Assembly: GCA_910586215.1 (NCBI GenBank)
Contig: CAJUGH010000001.1
Coordinates: forward strand, 124,001-188,000
Source: an uncultured Acetatifactor sp.
GTDB taxonomy: Bacteria; Bacillota; Clostridia; Lachnospirales; Lachnospiraceae
DNA: 64,000 nt
Direction: 5' to 3'
The notes beneath the pieces are model-generated. The model was not told the DNA's origin. It worked only from the letters and a program-made list of their open reading frames with translations, and did no database searches. Shown in pieces: positions 24,739-32,986 of the stretch (positions within the stretch are counted from its first letter, which is position 1; each line of letters begins with the position of its first letter). The position numbers and the translations under genes were made by a program.

Positions 24739-26475
24739 ATGTATCAGAAATTTCAATATCTCACAGGTATTTTGGACAAAAAGGAAGGCAGGACCTGGAA
24801 AATCGTGGGTGTGCTTGGCCTGATAAGCCCTGTGGTGGACATTTTCAGCTTTTCCGTGATTATCTATGTGATCAATGCCGCAGTCCAGGAGAATCAGGCT
24901 TCGCCTGAGCTGCTGGCCTTCACAATCGGCATGGTGCTGGTGTCTCTGGCAAAATGCCTGTTTGAACTGTACAAGAGCAAGCTGGCCAACCGGTTCGTGT
25001 ACGATGGCGCCCAGAAGCTGTCCATGAAGGTGTATGAGGTGCTGATCAAGGAGAGCCTGGTGGAGCATGGCAGGAAAAGCGCCATGCAGGCGCTGAACCT
25101 GGTGCGGAATGACACCACGGCCTGCATCCAGGCCATCGTGGATATGATCGGCATCGTGACAAATGGCATCACCATGGCCGGGTATGCGGTGCTGCTGATC
25201 TATGTGTCCAGGTGGCTGGGAATCGTGAGTACGATCCTGCTACTGCTGGTGATGGCCTTCGTGTTCCTGCGGATGCGGGCACGGATGAAGGCCTACGGGG
25301 AGCGCAGCCGGGCCTGGTCCATCAAGGCCAACTCCCAGATAACCATTGCCTTCGGTTCCTTCAAGGAGATGAAGATAGATGACCGTTCTGCCTTCGTGCT
25401 GGGCAAGTATGGGGATGCCAGCAGCGGCTATGCCAAAGTCCAGGGGGAGTACCGGTACAAAATAGGCAGCATCAGTGTGCTCCTGCAGAATTCCATTATG
25501 GCAGCCATGTTCGTGATCCTGGCAGTGATCCTGGTATTTGGCAGCAACCTGGCGGTGATCCTGGCCCCTATGGTGGTGTATATTACAGCCCTGGTGCGGA
25601 TGCTGCCCATGGCCTACAGCATCTTAAGCGGCATGAACAATGTGGAGTTCGCCCAGAAGTCTTATGAGTCCGTGCGGGAGGGCATGGCAGCCTATGAGGC
25701 CATCCAGGCAGCAGAACAGGAGGAAGCAGCCCTGCGGCGACGGCGCCTGACCTTTCAGAAGGGGGTGTCTGTCCGGAACTTGACTTTTGGTTATGATGAC
25801 AGGAGGAATATTTTTGAAGATGCCTCCATAGAGATCCCGGTGGGGTGCTCCATCGCCATCATCGGGGCTTCGGGAGCCGGGAAGACCACTTTCGTGGACC
25901 TGCTGCTGGGGTTGCTGCAGCCTAAGAGTGGCCATATCCTGTATGACGACTATGACATTGTCGCCAGGCAGGATGGGGAAGGACCCTGCAAGGTCAGTAT
26001 GGGAGAACTGGTGAGTTATATTCCCCAGACGGTGTACCTGAACGGGGAGACTATCCGGAACAATGTGGCGTTTTTCGAGGAGGAGAGCGAGATCGATGAT
26101 GCCAGGGTGGAGGAATGCCTGAAATGTGCCCAGATCTGGGAGGATATCCAGAAGATGCCCGATGGGGTGGATACCTTGATCGGGGAGAATGGCACAGCCA
26201 TATCCGGGGGACAGCGCCAGAGGATCGCCCTGGCCAGGGCTTTGTACAAAGATTTCGAACTGCTGGTGATGGATGAGGCCACGGCTGCGCTGGACATGGA
26301 GACGGAGAAAGCAGTAATCGACTCCATCCGGCAGATCAAGGCAGACAAGACCTTGCTCATGGTCACACACCATATGAGCCTGGCCCGGGAGTGCGATGTG
26401 GTATATAAGATTGAGAACCAGAAGATAGTCCAGGTAAAGGAAGGCGGGAGTATGCCCGGACAGGTGGGAGTCTGA
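24739..26475 (+). CDS. ABC exporter half-transporter (membrane + ATPase)
   Basis: 578 residues. Six membrane spans occupy roughly residues 20-310, followed by a complete ATPase: Walker A GASGAGKTT near 375, Q-loop YIPQTVYL, signature ISGGQRQR near 487, Walker B LLVMDEATAALD near 510 and H-loop MVTHHMSLA. The type matches homodimeric exporters such as PglK or MsbA that flip lipid-linked saccharides or lipids. Its place between a pyruvyltransferase block and GT2 genes suggests it moves a polysaccharide precursor rather than a drug. It differs clearly from the decayed pair at 4.2-5.3 kb. ATG start, about 130 bases after the preceding gene with two hairpins between. The substrate is inference. 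Confidence 0.88.
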   Translation: MYQKFQYLTGILDKKEGRTWKIVGVLGLISPVVDIFSFSVIIYVINAAVQENQASPELLAFTIGMVLVSLAKCLFELYKSKLANRFVYDGAQKLSMKVYEVLIKESLVEHGRKSAMQALNLVRNDTTACIQAIVDMIGIVTNGITMAGYAVLLIYVSRWLGIVSTILLLLVMAFVFLRMRARMKAYGERSRAWSIKANSQITIAFGSFKEMKIDDRSAFVLGKYGDASSGYAKVQGEYRYKIGSISVLLQNSIMAAMFVILAVILVFGSNLAVILAPMVVYITALVRMLPMAYSILSGMNNVEFAQKSYESVREGMAAYEAIQAAEQEEAALRRRRLTFQKGVSVRNLTFGYDDRRNIFEDASIEIPVGCSIAIIGASGAGKTTFVDLLLGLLQPKSGHILYDDYDIVARQDGEGPCKVSMGELVSYIPQTVYLNGETIRNNVAFFEEESEIDDARVEECLKCAQIWEDIQKMPDGVDTLIGENGTAISGGQRQRIALARALYKDFELLVMDEATAALDMETEKAVIDSIRQIKADKTLLMVTHHMSLARECDVVYKIENQKIVQVKEGGSMPGQVGV

Positions 26476-26503
26476 GTGTTACTGCCCAACGGAGGATTTG
26501 GCA

Positions 26504-27514
26504 ATGGCTGTAGAGGAAAATGTGTTTATAAGTGGCAGGGTCTCCATTGTCACCCCGGTCTACAATGGGGAACAACATCTGTCTGGTATGCTGGATGCCG
26601 TGCTGGGGCAGACCTACCCCTGGATTGAGATGATCCTGGTGGATGACGGCTCCATGGATGGTACAGTGGCAGTGGCGGAGAGCTACCGGGGGAAATTTGC
26701 TGCCAGGGGATATGAATACCGGATTGTACAGGCTTCCCACAGGAATGCCTCCGGTGCCATCAACCAGGGGCTGCCCTATGTGACTGGGGAATATCTGGCC
26801 TGGCCGGACAGTGACGATGTGCTGGAGCCGGAGTCTGTGGAGAAGCGGGTGTGTTTTCTGGAGAAGCACCCCGGGTATACCTGTGTCAGATCCCTTTCCT
26901 ACTATTTTGACGCACAGACCGGGGAGCGTTGCCAGAAGGCGGACGAACAGAGAGGGGACCTGTCCAGGGAGGAATTATTCTGGGACGTGTTAGAGTCCAG
27001 GACATTTGTGTGCTGCGGCTGCTATCTGTTAAAATCAGCCTGTTTTTTTGCCATTTATCCTAAGCGGCAGATTCCGGAATATGATGTGGGACAGAACTTC
27101 CAGATGCTGCTGCCTTACCTGTACCAGTACAAATGTCCCACCCTCCAGGAGGAACTCTACGGTGTGGCAGTGCGCACAGGCAGCCATTCCCGGACGGAAC
27201 TGACCAGGAAGCAGGAGGAGAAGAAATATGCAGATTACGAGAAACTGGTGGACGACATTGCGCGGATCTGTCAGATAGGGGACCGGGCATCCCTGGACCG
27301 GCTGACCTGCTGGAAGGCCGGACGCCGGTATCGGATTGCCCTAAAATACAGGAACTGGCGGGATGTGCGGATGGCCCTTAGAAGCCTGCGGGCCTGCGGG
27401 GCCCTTCGGGTGGGGGATGTGGTCAAGGAGCTGCTCTGGGCCTTTTTCATGAACGGCTGGGTGAAGGAGAAGCTGTATCCGCTCTACTGCAGGATGCTGG
27501 GCCGGGAAGGGTAG
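26504..27514 (+). CDS. GT2-family glycosyltransferase
   Basis: 336 residues. GT-A motifs are VSIVTPVYNGEQHLSGMLD, LVDDGSMDGT, ASGAINQGLPYVTGEYLAW and the metal-binding PDSDDVL. The C-terminal third is helical and basic with two weak hydrophobic patches. Start ATG 26504 lies eight bases after GGAGG (26491-26495); TTG 26498 is possible. The gene follows the ABC exporter by 28 bases and is probably co-transcribed. It ends about 130 bases before a convergent GT2 gene. The sugar specificity cannot be told; it most likely adds a branch or a repeat-unit sugar. Confidence 0.87.
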   Translation: MAVEENVFISGRVSIVTPVYNGEQHLSGMLDAVLGQTYPWIEMILVDDGSMDGTVAVAESYRGKFAARGYEYRIVQASHRNASGAINQGLPYVTGEYLAWPDSDDVLEPESVEKRVCFLEKHPGYTCVRSLSYYFDAQTGERCQKADEQRGDLSREELFWDVLESRTFVCCGCYLLKSACFFAIYPKRQIPEYDVGQNFQMLLPYLYQYKCPTLQEELYGVAVRTGSHSRTELTRKQEEKKYADYEKLVDDIARICQIGDRASLDRLTCWKAGRRYRIALKYRNWRDVRMALRSLRACGALRVGDVVKELLWAFFMNGWVKEKLYPLYCRMLGREG

Positions 27515-27643
27515 GGAAAGACTGCATGAAGTGAATAACAGGCTGACAGGACAAGGGCAGGAGACAGCAGGTTCGTGGGGCTGCCAGGCCTATGACCTGC
27601 GAAGTATTGCGAAGGCTGTCAGTTGAAAAGATAGGATCTGTAG

Positions 27644-28735
27644 TCAAGTGTGCCTTCTTTCCAGGTAATGGTAACTGACCCTGCTGATGAGGCAGGTGAG
27701 AAGAGTCAGGTGCAGCCGGAAACAGAGCAGCAGGATCTTCCTGGGCAGGATGCCCAGGTGGAAATTGTATTTTAGGGCCTGTCTGTAGGTCTGGTTCTGG
27801 TGCAGGGAGCGGCAGAGGGTGCGCCTCTCCCGGCGGGTCCTGGTGCTGTGGGGATGGAAGATCTCCCGGATCAGCACATAGGCCAGATTTTCCAGGCAGT
27901 AGGAATAAAAGTCTTCCTCAAAGAGGGAATAGCAGTTGTTAGCAAGCAGGATGTCTTTTACATCCTCCTGGAGACGTGCGTGGTTTTCTACCAGGCCCGT
28001 GCGGAAGCCGTGGGTGGCAGAGCCGGTATGTACATCATAGTAGTAGACCGGCCTGGGTATATATACACAGGATCCGGCCTTTAGGTGGTATTCCAGGTTG
28101 AACAGGAGATCTTCTCCCACTGCAAGGTGGGGGGCGAAACGGATGCCATGCTGGTACAGGATGGTGCGCCGGTAGGCCCTGAGGCAGGGGGAGCGGAAGT
28201 CCGTGTTACCCTCTGGCAGCAGTTGGCAGGGAACCAGGATCCTGTGGATGAGCTGCTGCATCTGGTCTCCCTGGAAGGAGAGGGTGAGGCATGAGGCTGC
28301 AGCATCCGGGGAACTATGGCCTGTGGGGCAGGACAGGCTTGTATCTGTGGCGTCATGATGGCTGGACACCACAAAGTTTGGATGCCTCGAAAAGTCAAAT
28401 TGCAGCATATCCAGCCCCTGGCAATCTGCCTGGGCAATCATCTCCAGAAAATCCGGGGAGATGCAATCGTCAGCGTCCACGAAGACCACCCAGTCTCCCC
28501 TGCAGGCATCTATTCCCCGGTTCCTGGCGGCAGATACTCCCTGGTTGTGCTGGTGGATTAGGGCAATGCGCCCGTCCTGGGCAGCGCAGTCCTCACAGAT
28601 CCGGGGGCTGTTGTCCGTGGAGCCATCGTTTATGAGGAGGATCTCGAAGTCGCTGCAGGTGGAGGCCAGGATGGAGTCCACACAGCGGCGCAGGTATTTT
28701 TCTGCATTGTAGACAGGGACAATAACGGAGATCAT
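27644..28735 (-). CDS. GT2-family glycosyltransferase (minus strand)
   Basis: 363 residues. The first 110 hold the GT-A core: MISVIVPVYNAEKYLRRCVD, LLINDGSTDNSPRICED, GVSAARNRGIDACRGDWVVF and the DxD-type VDADDCISP. Further on are VGEDLLFNLEYHLKAGSC, with the ED typical of capsule GT2 enzymes, and a Tyr/Arg-rich C-terminal part. It is read opposite to the rest of the exopolysaccharide genes and has its own upstream gap of about 500 bases, so it is likely controlled separately. The start codon is ATG with TGTCC-type spacing but only a weak ribosome site. A dispersed repeat lies immediately upstream of its start. Confidence 0.87.
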   Translation of the reverse strand: MISVIVPVYNAEKYLRRCVDSILASTCSDFEILLINDGSTDNSPRICEDCAAQDGRIALIHQHNQGVSAARNRGIDACRGDWVVFVDADDCISPDFLEMIAQADCQGLDMLQFDFSRHPNFVVSSHHDATDTSLSCPTGHSSPDAAASCLTLSFQGDQMQQLIHRILVPCQLLPEGNTDFRSPCLRAYRRTILYQHGIRFAPHLAVGEDLLFNLEYHLKAGSCVYIPRPVYYYDVHTGSATHGFRTGLVENHARLQEDVKDILLANNCYSLFEEDFYSYCLENLAYVLIREIFHPHSTRTRRERRTLCRSLHQNQTYRQALKYNFHLGILPRKILLLCFRLHLTLLTCLISRVSYHYLERRHT

Positions 28736-28745
28736 GGTTTTTCCT

Positions 28746-28772
28746 GTTACTGTGTATGGGGTAAACAGTAAC
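28746..28772 (+). repeat. Dispersed intergenic repeat, short variant
   Basis: A 27-bp element with perfectly complementary ends, GTTACTGT at 28746-28753 and ACAGTAAC at 28765-28772, around an 11-nt centre. It belongs to the same family as the copies at 20984, 35131, 38651 and 46911. Confidence 0.65.
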
Positions 28773-29051
28773 TTTTTCCTTTCAAGCTGATGGCAGTTTT
28801 GTCTTTTCTATGGACAAAAGTGTGGTATGAATGATAGTATCATAATATAAATGTGGCAGAATTGCAAGTAAACTGCAGGCAAATGCTATTTGAGTATTGT
28901 ACTAGTATAAAAGCAATTGTGAACGATAAAAGGGAAACTTGATTAAAGTAGATACGGCTGATGTAGTAGTGAATAGGTATGCATTTACAAGATGTGATTT
29001 GGGGATTCCTGTTTTGAATCTCAACCATCCGAAGAGGTGAAAAATAGTATA
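28773..29051. other. AT-rich divergent intergenic region
   Basis: About 280 bases of visibly AT-richer sequence between two divergent GT2 genes. Near -10-like words occur (TATAAA at 28907-28912, TATAAT at 29048-29053) but I could not pair any with a good -35 box. No coding frame here looks credible. Confidence 0.4.
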
Positions 29052-29213
29052 ATGATCGAAGACTGCGCAGAACCAGGAAATGAAGTTGAGGAGTTAATGA
29101 ATATTTTCGCATCATTTATCAGTGATAAAATATCAGATTTCCAGACGGATATTTATTACCAGAATCCAAGTTACCTGGAATGCTCTTACAGGGCAGGCTA
29201 TTTGTTGGATTAG
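29052..29213 (+). CDS. Possible 53-residue small protein, unknown
   Basis: ATG at 29052 follows GAGGTG by about twelve bases and opens a frame of 53 residues (acidic start, ELMNIFASFISDKISDFQ, then YYQNPSYLECSYRAGYLL) ending at TAG 29211. The helical, acidic look and the presence of a ribosome site make it more credible than other frames in this gap, but it could also be a fragment of a lost gene. No family recognised. It ends 34 bases before the next GT2. Confidence 0.3.
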   Translation: MIEDCAEPGNEVEELMNIFASFISDKISDFQTDIYYQNPSYLECSYRAGYLLD

Positions 29214-29247
29214 GTTCTTGCACGGCAGATACAAGGGAGTAATTGCT

Positions 29248-30252
29248 ATGTTTACATTTGTAGTCACATGCTATAACCAGGCGGAGGTGATCCTGTATGC
29301 CTTGGAGAGTATCCGCTACCAGATCGAGCGGTTCGGGCAGGGCCAGGATTTCCAGTTGATCGTGACAGATGACGGTTCAACGGATGACAGTTGCAGGGTA
29401 ATCCGCAGGTGGATGGAGGAAAACCAGTCCCTTTTTGTGAAGGCAGACCAGCTCTTCCGCCGGGAAAATGCCGGGATCTGCGTCAATTATGTGGAGGCCC
29501 TGCGGCGGGTGGAGGGGGAGCGTTTCATGGTGCTCAACGGGGACGACCTGCTGTCCCCCTACAACCTGTTCGAGGTCACGTCCAGGCTGGATACCCATGA
29601 CATAGTATGTACGGCATTCCTAAAATTTACAGGCTCCGGGGAGATGATTACCACTTACCAGACCTATCTGGAGGTGGTGCTGCAGCGCTTTATCCGGGGA
29701 AAAACCCTGTACAACTGTATCCGCATGGGGTGTCCGGTGATGGGGACTGCCCTGTTTAGGCGGGAACTTCTGACGGAGGGGGTTCTTGACTTTATCCTGC
29801 AGTTCCGGACAGTGAATGACAGGGCCTGTTTCCAGCGGATATTCCATGAGAACAGGGACTTGAAGGTCTGTTATGTGAACCGCCAGTTGATCCTGTACCG
29901 GATATCCGGGGGATCTGTCTCCAACTGGAACAGCCCCGGCAGGCTGCTGCACAACCGGGAGATTGCGCAGTTGTGCAGGATAGAGCGGCAGGGGGAGAAA
30001 TCGCCTCTGCGCAGGCTGATCCTTGGCTGGCAGGAGAAGTCCGTGGCCTTTCGGTCTGCGCGGAGCCGTTTTGGCAGGCTGCTGCGGTTCTGTTCCCCGT
30101 ATTTTGCTGTAATGTTTGCACTTACCATGGTACATTTCAAAGAGATCCGGCAGATGGAACGTGCCCTGGTGGATTTCTACTGGGAGGACTGTGCCAGGCA
30201 CTATCAGGAGATGGAGGAACGGTGCCGACAGGTCGGGGAGAAATTGTGGTAG
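29248..30252 (+). CDS. GT2-family glycosyltransferase
   Basis: 334 residues. The GT-A domain starts directly at the N-terminus, MFTFVVTCYNQAEVILYALE, followed by LIVTDDGSTDDSCRVI, ENAGICVNYVEALRRV and MVLNGDDLLSPYN as the metal-binding motif. A Cys-rich middle segment (LYNCIRMGCPVMGTALF) and a C-terminal amphipathic part with a hydrophobic patch follow. The start is ATG 29248 preceded by AAGGGAG; an upstream extension to 29122 in the same frame lacks family features and was left out. It stands alone between an AT-rich gap and the coiled-coil gene. Its role in the exopolysaccharide pathway is inferred from position. Confidence 0.86.
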   Translation: MFTFVVTCYNQAEVILYALESIRYQIERFGQGQDFQLIVTDDGSTDDSCRVIRRWMEENQSLFVKADQLFRRENAGICVNYVEALRRVEGERFMVLNGDDLLSPYNLFEVTSRLDTHDIVCTAFLKFTGSGEMITTYQTYLEVVLQRFIRGKTLYNCIRMGCPVMGTALFRRELLTEGVLDFILQFRTVNDRACFQRIFHENRDLKVCYVNRQLILYRISGGSVSNWNSPGRLLHNREIAQLCRIERQGEKSPLRRLILGWQEKSVAFRSARSRFGRLLRFCSPYFAVMFALTMVHFKEIRQMERALVDFYWEDCARHYQEMEERCRQVGEKLW

Positions 30253-30310
30253 GAGCATGTTGTTCGAGGTGGTGACAAAAGATGATTTCCCATAATTTTA
30301 AATAACAGAA

Positions 30311-30339
30311 TAGACTTTAAGGTCTGGATGTGATATACT
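30311..30339 (+). promoter_or_regulatory. Candidate promoter for the coiled-coil/PilZ/VanZ genes
   Basis: TAGACT (30311-30316), a 17-nt spacer and TATACT (30334-30339) stand just upstream of an AAAAGGAGG ribosome site. The -35 box is imperfect. Confidence 0.5.
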
Positions 30340-30361
30340 TTTTCAAAAGGAGGAAGTGCAG

Positions 30362-30679
30362 ATGACAGAGAACGAGAAGCTGGATCTGATCCTGGCCAGG
30401 ATACAGGATGTGGAAACGGCAATGCAGGGCATGAAAACCGACATGCAGGGCATGAAAACCGACATGCAGGGCATGAAAACCGATGTGCAGGATATGAAAA
30501 AGGATGTCCGGGAGATCAAGCAGCGGGTAAACCGGCTGGAAGTGGCCCAGGCAGACATGAAGCGGGAACTGTTCAGGATTGACCGCAAGATCTCGGATAC
30601 CTATAATCTGGCGCTGGACGCATGGGGACAAGGAGTAGAAAACAAAGAGTGGCTGGAAGGCGCCACCTTGAAGATGTAA
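30362..30679 (+). CDS. Short coiled-coil protein with heptad tandem repeats
   Basis: 105 residues, almost entirely helical and charged. Residues 20-45 consist of the heptad MQGMKTD repeated three times and a degenerate fourth unit, followed by VREIKQRVNRLEVAQADMK, which keeps the coiled-coil register. No membrane span or signal peptide, so it is cytoplasmic and likely oligomeric. The final 30 residues (DAWGQGVENKEWLEGATL) are not coiled coil. The start ATG 30362 follows AGGAGG by seven or eight bases; GTG 30356 is too close to it. It shares a run with the PilZ gene 28 bases downstream, so it may be a partner for that c-di-GMP receptor, but no family function is known to me. Confidence 0.7.
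   Translation: MTENEKLDLILARIQDVETAMQGMKTDMQGMKTDMQGMKTDVQDMKKDVREIKQRVNRLEVAQADMKRELFRIDRKISDTYNLALDAWGQGVENKEWLEGATLKM
30422..30505 (+). repeat. 21-bp tandem repeat inside the coiled-coil gene
   Basis: Three nearly perfect 21-bp units start at 30422, 30443 and 30464 (the third differs in its last base) and a diverged fourth unit runs 30485-30505. Each unit encodes one heptad, so copy-number change would lengthen the coil without shifting frame. Confidence 0.9.
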
Positions 30680-30707
30680 AAGCAAAAAGGAACCGGAGGG
30701 TAAACAG

Positions 30708-31043
30708 GTGGAGGAGAGAAGAAGAAATAAGAGAACGGACATGCCGTCCAAACTGGTGATTAAGAGAATGGACGACAACAGTAGTCAGGATGTGGCCATT
30801 GACATAGTGGATGTGTCAAAGTCGGGAATCGGCTTTACCTGTAAGGAGCAGCTCCAGATCGGAGCTATCTATGAGGGATTTCTGACCATCTGGACAAAGG
30901 AAGTGATCCATTCCTTCCTGCAGATTGTGAGGATCGAGTTGAAATCCGGTGGATTCCTGTATGGTGCCATTTTTATCGGCATGGCGGGTATGGATGCGGC
31001 CCGTATTGAGGTGTATCAGACTGTCAATGACTGGGAAAAATAG
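30708..31043 (+). CDS. PilZ-domain protein, probable c-di-GMP receptor
   Basis: 111 residues forming a single PilZ domain. The two nucleotide-binding motifs are present: RxxxR at residues 5-9 within EERRRNKRTD and DxSxxG at residues 35-40 (DVSKSG, followed by IGF). The rest alternates beta strands as expected for the barrel. PilZ proteins bind c-di-GMP and pass the signal to a partner protein. It starts with GTG, eight bases after GGAGG (30695-30699), and is followed at once by the VanZ-like gene, whose start region overlaps its last codons. Location at the end of the exopolysaccharide region, together with the PelD-like I-site, points to a c-di-GMP-controlled surface-polymer programme. Confidence 0.83.
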   Translation: MEERRRNKRTDMPSKLVIKRMDDNSSQDVAIDIVDVSKSGIGFTCKEQLQIGAIYEGFLTIWTKEVIHSFLQIVRIELKSGGFLYGAIFIGMAGMDAARIEVYQTVNDWEK

Positions 31044-31047
31044 GAAG

Positions 31048-31611
31048 ATGACCGGTAAAAATAGGAAATGGAAGATTACGGTGCCAGCGGCGGTGTTGCT
31101 GCTGGCACTTTATATGGTGATATTTGGTTTTTCCGCTCAGGACGGGGAACAGTCCGGTTCCCTCAGCCAGATGATCTCAGAGAAATGCGTGGAACTGTTC
31201 AACTCCCTGTCAGGTGGGAAATGGAGTAAAGCCTTCATGGAGGGTCTGGCAGCATATTTCGAGCATCCCATCCGGAAGCTGGCCCATTTTTCGGAGTATG
31301 CCTGCATGGGGATACTGGTGTATGTGCTCTGGGCACAGTGGATGGACAGGGGTAGGAGACTGTATCTGCTCACTGTGGGGTGGGTATTCCTGTCGGCGGC
31401 GGCAGACGAATTCCACCAGCTCTTCGTGCCTGGCCGGTACGGCAGCTTTGCGGATGTGCTCCTGGACACCTGCGGGGGCAGTTTTGGCATGGCACTGTGT
31501 ATGCTGGCGGCATACCTGCACAGGAGGAGTGTTAGGAAGAGGAAGGCAGCTGGGAAGCCAGAAGCAGTGCCTGGGGATACAGAACCGGCCGGGACGGTCC
31601 GGGAAGGATAG
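31048..31611 (+). CDS. VanZ-like family membrane protein
   Basis: About 187 residues with four membrane spans. The motifs KLAHFSEYACMGILVY and the acidic DEFHQLFVPGRYGSFADVLLDTCG are the signature of the VanZ/teicoplanin-resistance-like family, whose biochemical role is unsettled. It is found as a general membrane protein in many Firmicutes, so no resistance is implied. ATG 31048 or ATG 31027 can serve as the start: a 21-bp near-duplication (18 of 21 bases the same) gives MTGKNRK twice in a row, and the first copy lies over the last codons of the PilZ gene. A basic C-terminal tail follows the last span. A strong terminator begins three bases after the stop. Confidence 0.85.
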   Translation: MTGKNRKWKITVPAAVLLLALYMVIFGFSAQDGEQSGSLSQMISEKCVELFNSLSGGKWSKAFMEGLAAYFEHPIRKLAHFSEYACMGILVYVLWAQWMDRGRRLYLLTVGWVFLSAAADEFHQLFVPGRYGSFADVLLDTCGGSFGMALCMLAAYLHRRSVRKRKAAGKPEAVPGDTEPAGTVREG

Positions 31612-31613
31612 GG

Positions 31614-31661
31614 AATACCAGGCAGATACCCCTGCAGGCAGGCTTCTTCCTGCCTGGTATT
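31614..31661. terminator. Bidirectional terminator between VanZ-like gene and tyrA
   Basis: AATACCAGGCAG (31614-31625) pairs perfectly with CTGCCTGGTATT (31650-31661), with a smaller inner hairpin between. It lies between two convergent genes and covers the tyrA stop, so it can end both transcripts. Confidence 0.75.
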
Positions 31662-32760
31662 ATGCCTGGATATGGAGGCTGTACTGCCCGGCCTGCAGCA
31701 GTCCTGCCGCCTGTTGCATGGCGGCTTCTTCGTAGAATTCCATACGCAGTACTCCGTCCTCGGACTCCCGGTTGTGGGAGATGCCGAGGTTTTTGATATT
31801 GATGGAATGTGCTGCCAACAGGGTGGTAATGTGTGCCAGGGCGCCGGCCTTGTCCGCAATGTCCACATAGATGCTGTAGGAGGACTTGATGGGCCCCCTG
31901 GAGGCACTTAGGAAGGAATCCCTGTAAATGCGGGCGCTGTCAAAGAAATCATACAGTGCGTCGGCATCCTCTGCATCCAGTTTCTCCCGGATGGTGGTAA
32001 GTACCTGGATGTAGCCTGCAAGCAGCGCGGAGATATTAGACCGGTTGCTCAGGCAGATCTGCTGCCACATGGCGGCAGAGGAGGAGGCGATCCTGGTGAT
32101 ATCCTTGAAACCACCTGCAGCCACCAGGCGCATGATGCCATCTGTGGAATCACACTCCTGCACCAGGTTCACCAGGGAGGAAGCCACCACATGGGGCAGG
32201 TGGCTGATGGCGGCAGTCACATAGTCGTGGGTCTGGTAGTCCAGTACAAGGGGAATGGCTCCCATCTGTTCCACCAGTGCCCGGTAGCGTTCCAGCCTGT
32301 CCCTGGGGACTAGAGAGGTGGGAGTCAGGATGTAGTAGGCATTCTCCAGAAGGGCCGCCTTGGAATTGGCATAGCCAGTCCGTTCGCTTCCGGCCATGGG
32401 GTGTCCGCCGATAAAACAGTGCTCCAGTCCGGCGGCGCGGACCTGGCTGTGGATGGCTGTCTTCACGCTTCCCACATCCGTCAGCAGGCAGTCTGGGGAG
32501 AGGATACTGGCTACCTGTGCCAGGTTATTGTCATTTTTCTGGACAGGCGCACATAAAAATAGGTAATCACACTGGGAAAAGGTGGCATCAATGGCAGGGG
32601 ATATGACATCTGACAGGCCCTCCCTGTGGGCGGCTTCCAGGGTTTCCATGTTGATATCATAGGCAAGGATGCGGATGCCCGGATCCGCTGCCTTCAGTGC
32701 TTTTGCAATGGAGCCACCGATCAGGCCAAGGCCGATGAAGCCGCAGGTCAAGTGGGACAT
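31660..32760 (-). CDS. tyrA: Prephenate dehydrogenase with C-terminal ACT domain
   Basis: The enzyme oxidatively decarboxylates prephenate to 4-hydroxyphenylpyruvate in tyrosine synthesis. About 366 residues: the NAD-binding GFIGLGLIGGSIAKAL at the start, LTDVGSVKTAI, the catalytic-region GGHPMAGSERTGYANS and HLPHVVASSLV, all family hallmarks. After residue 300, YSIYVDIADKAGALAHITTLLAAH begins an ACT domain that would bind tyrosine for feedback control. Start: ATG 32760, eight bases after AGAGGT on the minus strand; GTG 32769 would add three residues. It is a single gene with its own promoter (32859-32831), divergent from the EF-G-like gene, and shares a terminator with the VanZ-like gene. 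Confidence 0.95.
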   Translation of the reverse strand: MSHLTCGFIGLGLIGGSIAKALKAADPGIRILAYDINMETLEAAHREGLSDVISPAIDATFSQCDYLFLCAPVQKNDNNLAQVASILSPDCLLTDVGSVKTAIHSQVRAAGLEHCFIGGHPMAGSERTGYANSKAALLENAYYILTPTSLVPRDRLERYRALVEQMGAIPLVLDYQTHDYVTAAISHLPHVVASSLVNLVQECDSTDGIMRLVAAGGFKDITRIASSSAAMWQQICLSNRSNISALLAGYIQVLTTIREKLDAEDADALYDFFDSARIYRDSFLSASRGPIKSSYSIYVDIADKAGALAHITTLLAAHSINIKNLGISHNRESEDGVLRMEFYEEAAMQQAAGLLQAGQYSLHIQA

Positions 32761-32830
32761 AGGGGACACCTCTTTCTGGTTTTTGGAGGAACCGTTTTGC
32801 TGGTTTCTTCTTTATACAGTTTCCTGTTTC

Positions 32831-32859
32831 ACTATATCACTTCAACGTGTGAAAAACAA
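32831..32859 (-). promoter_or_regulatory. Promoter of tyrA
   Basis: On the minus strand TTGTTT (32859-32854), a 17-nt spacer and TATAGT (32836-32831) precede tyrA by about 70 nt. Confidence 0.55.
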
Positions 32860-32881
32860 TAGGTTTTTTTCTAACATTAAC

Positions 32882-32910
32882 TTGTAAAATACCCGAATGT
32901 TTAGTAAAAT
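32882..32910 (+). promoter_or_regulatory. Promoter of the EF-G-like gene
   Basis: TTGTAA (32882-32887), a 17-nt spacer and TAAAAT (32905-32910) lie about 75 nt before the ATG and are divergent from the tyrA promoter. Confidence 0.55.
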
Positions 32911-32986
32911 AACCCTATGGGAGTTGAAACATCCAGAACAGGATATAGCAAAATCCCCAAAATACATCCAATTGGAGGAATGTCAT

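Noticed and set aside
28840..29115. Minus-strand frame of 91 codons in the AT-rich gap
   Set aside because: No ribosome site, no recognisable motif, and composition typical of non-coding AT-rich DNA.
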